Below, one piece after another: positions 5,981-7,935 of a stretch of DNA of 7,935 nt. The stretch lies in contig CAKQDQ010000110.1 of the NCBI GenBank assembly GCA_934229335.1, forward strand, positions 1 through 7,935, in the 5' to 3' direction. The stretch comes from an uncultured Prevotella sp. Its GTDB lineage: Bacteria; Bacteroidota; Bacteroidia; Bacteroidales; Bacteroidaceae. The first letter of the stretch is position 1. Every line of letters starts with the position of its first letter. Made by a program: the position numbers and the translations under genes. A model generated the notes under the pieces. That model was given only the letters and a program-made list of their open reading frames with translations, was not told where the DNA came from and made no database searches.

Positions 5981-6058
5981 ATATAAGTGGCGTTAGGGGA
6001 CCGCTACCCCGTATTTTTCTTAACATTGATACCACCCCAATGGGCATAAGTTGTGTGT

Positions 6059-7693
6059 TTAGAAAGATACGGTGAACGCTGCTCCTAACACAAACGTATT
6101 CATATTTTTCTTTACTGTTGACGATGCTCTTCCGCCATCAGCGAAAGTTTCTATTAAGGCATACATCAGTGGGAAGGCTTGCTTGGTGAATGAGTATTGG
6201 TCATACTCCATGGTATAATGCTTGCGCGTGAAATCATAATCGGCAAAGACCTTCCAAGAGAAGTTGGACTTGTAGGCGTATGTCAACGAGATGCCTGTTC
6301 CGTACTTCATGCTGTTGTTGCCAGTAACGGTAAGATAGTCCCACGTCACGTCGTAAGGTGAGGAATAAGTATAATACATTGTATTGTCGCCATCATAGTT
6401 TACGTCTATTGATTCACCTGCGTAATGGCCGTTGACGTCTAAGTCTTGAATTATACTTCTACCGATAAGCAACTTGCTTCCTAATGTCCAACGGTTTGAC
6501 AAGGGGAAATTGAAGTACAAACCAAGGTCGGCGGCAAACTCGGTAATGTGGTCTGACTCTATTGTCAAATCATGGATTGGTGCCCAACGGTTATAATCGA
6601 AAGCTTCATATGAACGTAGGCTGTTGAAAGATTTTTCAAGTTGGGCACGCTCAAGGTTTATTACATCACTCCACCCCTTGATAGGATTGCTCTTTACACG
6701 TAGCCTACCGCCTATGCCTATGTTTTTATGGAAGAAGTAGGCTCCTTCAGCTCCTACTACGGTGGCTGTGCCAAACTTTAAGTTTACATCACTTGGCTTA
6801 TTGGTTGAAGCATCGCCTAAGCCTAATTCTTCTCCTGAGAAAGTGAGGTTTCTGGTACCTAAACCTACACCCATAGAGATGCTGAAGAAGGATGGATGCT
6901 CTTTTATATTTGCCACTGTAGCAAGGTCATTACGCTTGAGATGCTTCTCCTTAAATAGTAGGTCGCCAATGCCATAGGCTAACTCTGTTGATAAGATACC
7001 TATGCCGGCACCAGAGAGTACATCGCTTACCCAATGGCGATTGTTCAAGACGCGCATTACACCTGTGGCTGTGGCAAGACCATAACCTGCAACAGAATAC
7101 CAAGGACTACGTGTCAAGCCATACTCCTTGTGCAAGATGGTCGCACTGACAAAGGCTGTCGCTGTATGACCTGAAGGCCAGGAATTACGTGTTGAGCCAT
7201 CTGGACGCATTTCTTTTGCGGTGTTCTTGATAGGATTTACTATCGCTGCCATTATGCCGTAAGCCATGGCACTGTTTGCTAAGAAACGCCAATGGTCGCT
7301 CCTACCCTCTACTCCCGCAAAGTTAAGGCCTAACGCTAATACGGCTGGCGCAAACTGCGTGTAGTTGTCTAACTCATTATGGAAGTTTGTTACAAGGCGG
7401 GTACGGGCATTATTGTTGTTATAATCCTGACGGAAACTGGTCTTCTCGCTCTTCGCTATAATACCTGCCACAAACAAAGGGATGCCTGCATACGTCATGT
7501 CATCCCTAAACTTGTATGGCTTTATGTTTCCGAAAGACATTTTTATGCTGTCCGCATCGGTTTTCGGCATACTCCAGTTTGTTCTTGTTACGTTGGTCAA
7601 GGTATCTAAATGACAATATTGTACAGCGTAACTACTCTTGCACACCATACACATCATTGTCAATGATAAAATTATTTTCTTCATTGTGTTCAT
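6059..7693 (-). CDS. Secreted PAP2-family phosphatase fused to an outer-membrane-type beta-barrel
   Basis: The 544-residue protein starts with a signal peptide (MNTMKKIILS to about KSSYA, cleavage near 23). A type-2 phosphatidic acid phosphatase domain covers about 65-245 and has the three catalytic motifs: K156-x6-RP (163-164), PSGH (173-176, with the H176 acid/base residue), and R214-x5-H220-x3-D224, where H220 is the nucleophile in the family and the usual Ser before Arg is Met. Residues 270-544 are alternating hydrophobic and aromatic strands ending in TVSF with a terminal Phe, as in outer-membrane barrels. The likely role is removing phosphate from a lipid or isoprenoid phosphate at the periplasmic face; the substrate is not evident. 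The ATG at 7693 is preferred because the promoter lies just upstream; the ATG at 7684 (MKKIILS) is almost as good. The frame stays open to 7918, but that extension is upstream of the promoter. Confidence 0.9.
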   Translation of the reverse strand: MNTMKKIILSLTMMCMVCKSSYAVQYCHLDTLTNVTRTNWSMPKTDADSIKMSFGNIKPYKFRDDMTYAGIPLFVAGIIAKSEKTSFRQDYNNNNARTRLVTNFHNELDNYTQFAPAVLALGLNFAGVEGRSDHWRFLANSAMAYGIMAAIVNPIKNTAKEMRPDGSTRNSWPSGHTATAFVSATILHKEYGLTRSPWYSVAGYGLATATGVMRVLNNRHWVSDVLSGAGIGILSTELAYGIGDLLFKEKHLKRNDLATVANIKEHPSFFSISMGVGLGTRNLTFSGEELGLGDASTNKPSDVNLKFGTATVVGAEGAYFFHKNIGIGGRLRVKSNPIKGWSDVINLERAQLEKSFNSLRSYEAFDYNRWAPIHDLTIESDHITEFAADLGLYFNFPLSNRWTLGSKLLIGRSIIQDLDVNGHYAGESIDVNYDGDNTMYYTYSSPYDVTWDYLTVTGNNSMKYGTGISLTYAYKSNFSWKVFADYDFTRKHYTMEYDQYSFTKQAFPLMYALIETFADGGRASSTVKKNMNTFVLGAAFTVSF

Positions 7694-7706
7694 ATTTCTA
7701 TTATTT

Positions 7707-7767
7707 TGCAAAATTATACAAATTTCACGAATTATAAGCCAATAATACAAAAGAATTATTCTTTTGC
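7707..7767 (-). promoter_or_regulatory. Promoter module of the PAP2 gene
   Basis: On the minus strand TAATTTTG (7716-7709) fits the -7 box TAnnTTTG. Eleven bases upstream lies CTTATAATTCG (7738-7728), and further up GCAAAAGAA (7767-7759). These blocks match the module at 4153-4211. The predicted start near 7705 leaves a leader of only about 11 bases to the ATG at 7693, or about 20 to the ATG at 7684, and so excludes starts further upstream. Confidence 0.6.
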
Positions 7768-7772
7768 GATAA

Positions 7773-7935
7773 AAAAAAAAGGATAACAAGGAGATTATTG
7801 AGCGTGCTGCTAAGCCTACAGTGGAAAAGGCGGTTAAGGAACTGTCACAGATTGAGCAGTTGGCACAGTCTGTCGGTGTAACTATCGGTGAGCCTATGAC
7901 GCATGAGCAGGCGGACATGAACCACCCTACCCATC
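7773..7935 (+). pseudogene. Coding-like plus-strand fragment without a start codon, cut by the right edge
   Basis: A plus-strand frame is open from just after a TAA (7770-7772) to the right edge, 54 codons, and reads like real protein: IIERAAKPTVEKAVKELSQ followed by IEQLAQSVGVTIGEPMTHEQ and ADMNHPTH. Codon use resembles the neighbouring genes, and the minus frame opposite is Cys/Ser-rich and improbable. No ATG precedes the coding-like part. The first in-frame ATG is at 7896, and a GTG at 7821 is possible. Ten A (7771-7780) mark its left end, directly beside the PAP2 promoter. The simplest reading is the inner or 3' part of a gene whose 5' end was lost. The product is not recognised. The stretch around PMTHEQAD faintly recalls linkers before papain-fold toxin or phage head-protein domains, but that is weak. 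Confidence 0.4.

Larger units (their letters stand above)
5746..6058. other. Intergenic region between the PAP2 gene and the WG-repeat gene (313 bases)
   Basis: It contains the PAP2 3' end with its terminator (5950-5980), a possible plus-strand pseudoknot (5987-6010), and about 200 bases upstream of the WG-repeat gene. That last part has an inverted repeat (5822-5841) but no TAnnTTTG box on the minus strand. The promoter of the WG-repeat gene is therefore not identified. A plus-strand open frame crosses this region but has no coding character. Confidence 0.6.

Noticed and set aside
5555..5986. Plus-strand open frame of 143 codons
   Set aside because: It overlaps the 5' part of the WG-repeat gene in antisense and runs through that gene's upstream region and the PAP2 terminator. 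Its translation has no recognisable domain and its composition looks like an antisense shadow.
7694..7918. N-terminal extension of the PAP2 protein up to an ATG at 7918
   Set aside because: The extension passes through the predicted promoter and is antisense to a coding-like plus-strand frame. The signal peptide begins only at 7693 or 7684.
1..7935. CRISPR arrays, tRNA or rRNA genes, insertion sequences
   Set aside because: I looked for spaced identical repeats, cloverleaf-like T-loop and anticodon patterns, and transposase motifs with terminal repeats, and saw none. The GGTTCGAGAG at 5978-5969 (minus) resembles a T-arm but is part of the PAP2 terminator stem.

Overview
The window looks like a Prevotella-type member of the Bacteroidales. 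Three things support this: a short primary sigma factor starting MRQLKIQKSITNR and lacking region 1.1, Bacteroidetes -7 boxes of the form TAnnTTTG, and weak or absent Shine-Dalgarno sites. This assignment comes from sequence reading only, with no database search.

All confident genes lie on the minus strand, so transcription runs right to left. From the right edge: a coding-like plus-strand remnant (7773-7935); a divergent gene for a secreted PAP2 phosphatase fused to an outer-membrane-type beta-barrel (7693-6059), ending at a strong intrinsic terminator; a membrane-anchored WG-repeat protein (5745-4567), ending at a long stem-loop; a 562-base gap with a palindrome-rich segment and a promoter; a small membrane-anchored protein of unknown function (4004-3516); the primary sigma factor gene rpoD (3201-2329), ending at a textbook terminator; the mannose-1-phosphate guanylyltransferase gene manC (2234-1182); and the first 306 codons of comEC (918-1), which runs off the left edge.

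The genes do not form one operon. Terminators or long gaps separate nearly all of them. The left part is housekeeping (sigma factor, GDP-mannose synthesis, DNA uptake channel). The middle and right part is envelope-related but poorly characterised: three proteins with a signal peptide or an N-terminal membrane anchor. Two of these, the small anchored protein and the PAP2 fusion, share a promoter module of about 60 bases.

I found no CRISPR array, tRNA, rRNA, transposase or obvious defence system. The best leads are non-coding: a stem-loop family at 3' ends, the shared promoter module, a predicted promoter placed just before the rpoD terminator that would give manC a hairpin leader, and a structured intergenic segment that may be a dispersed repeat.
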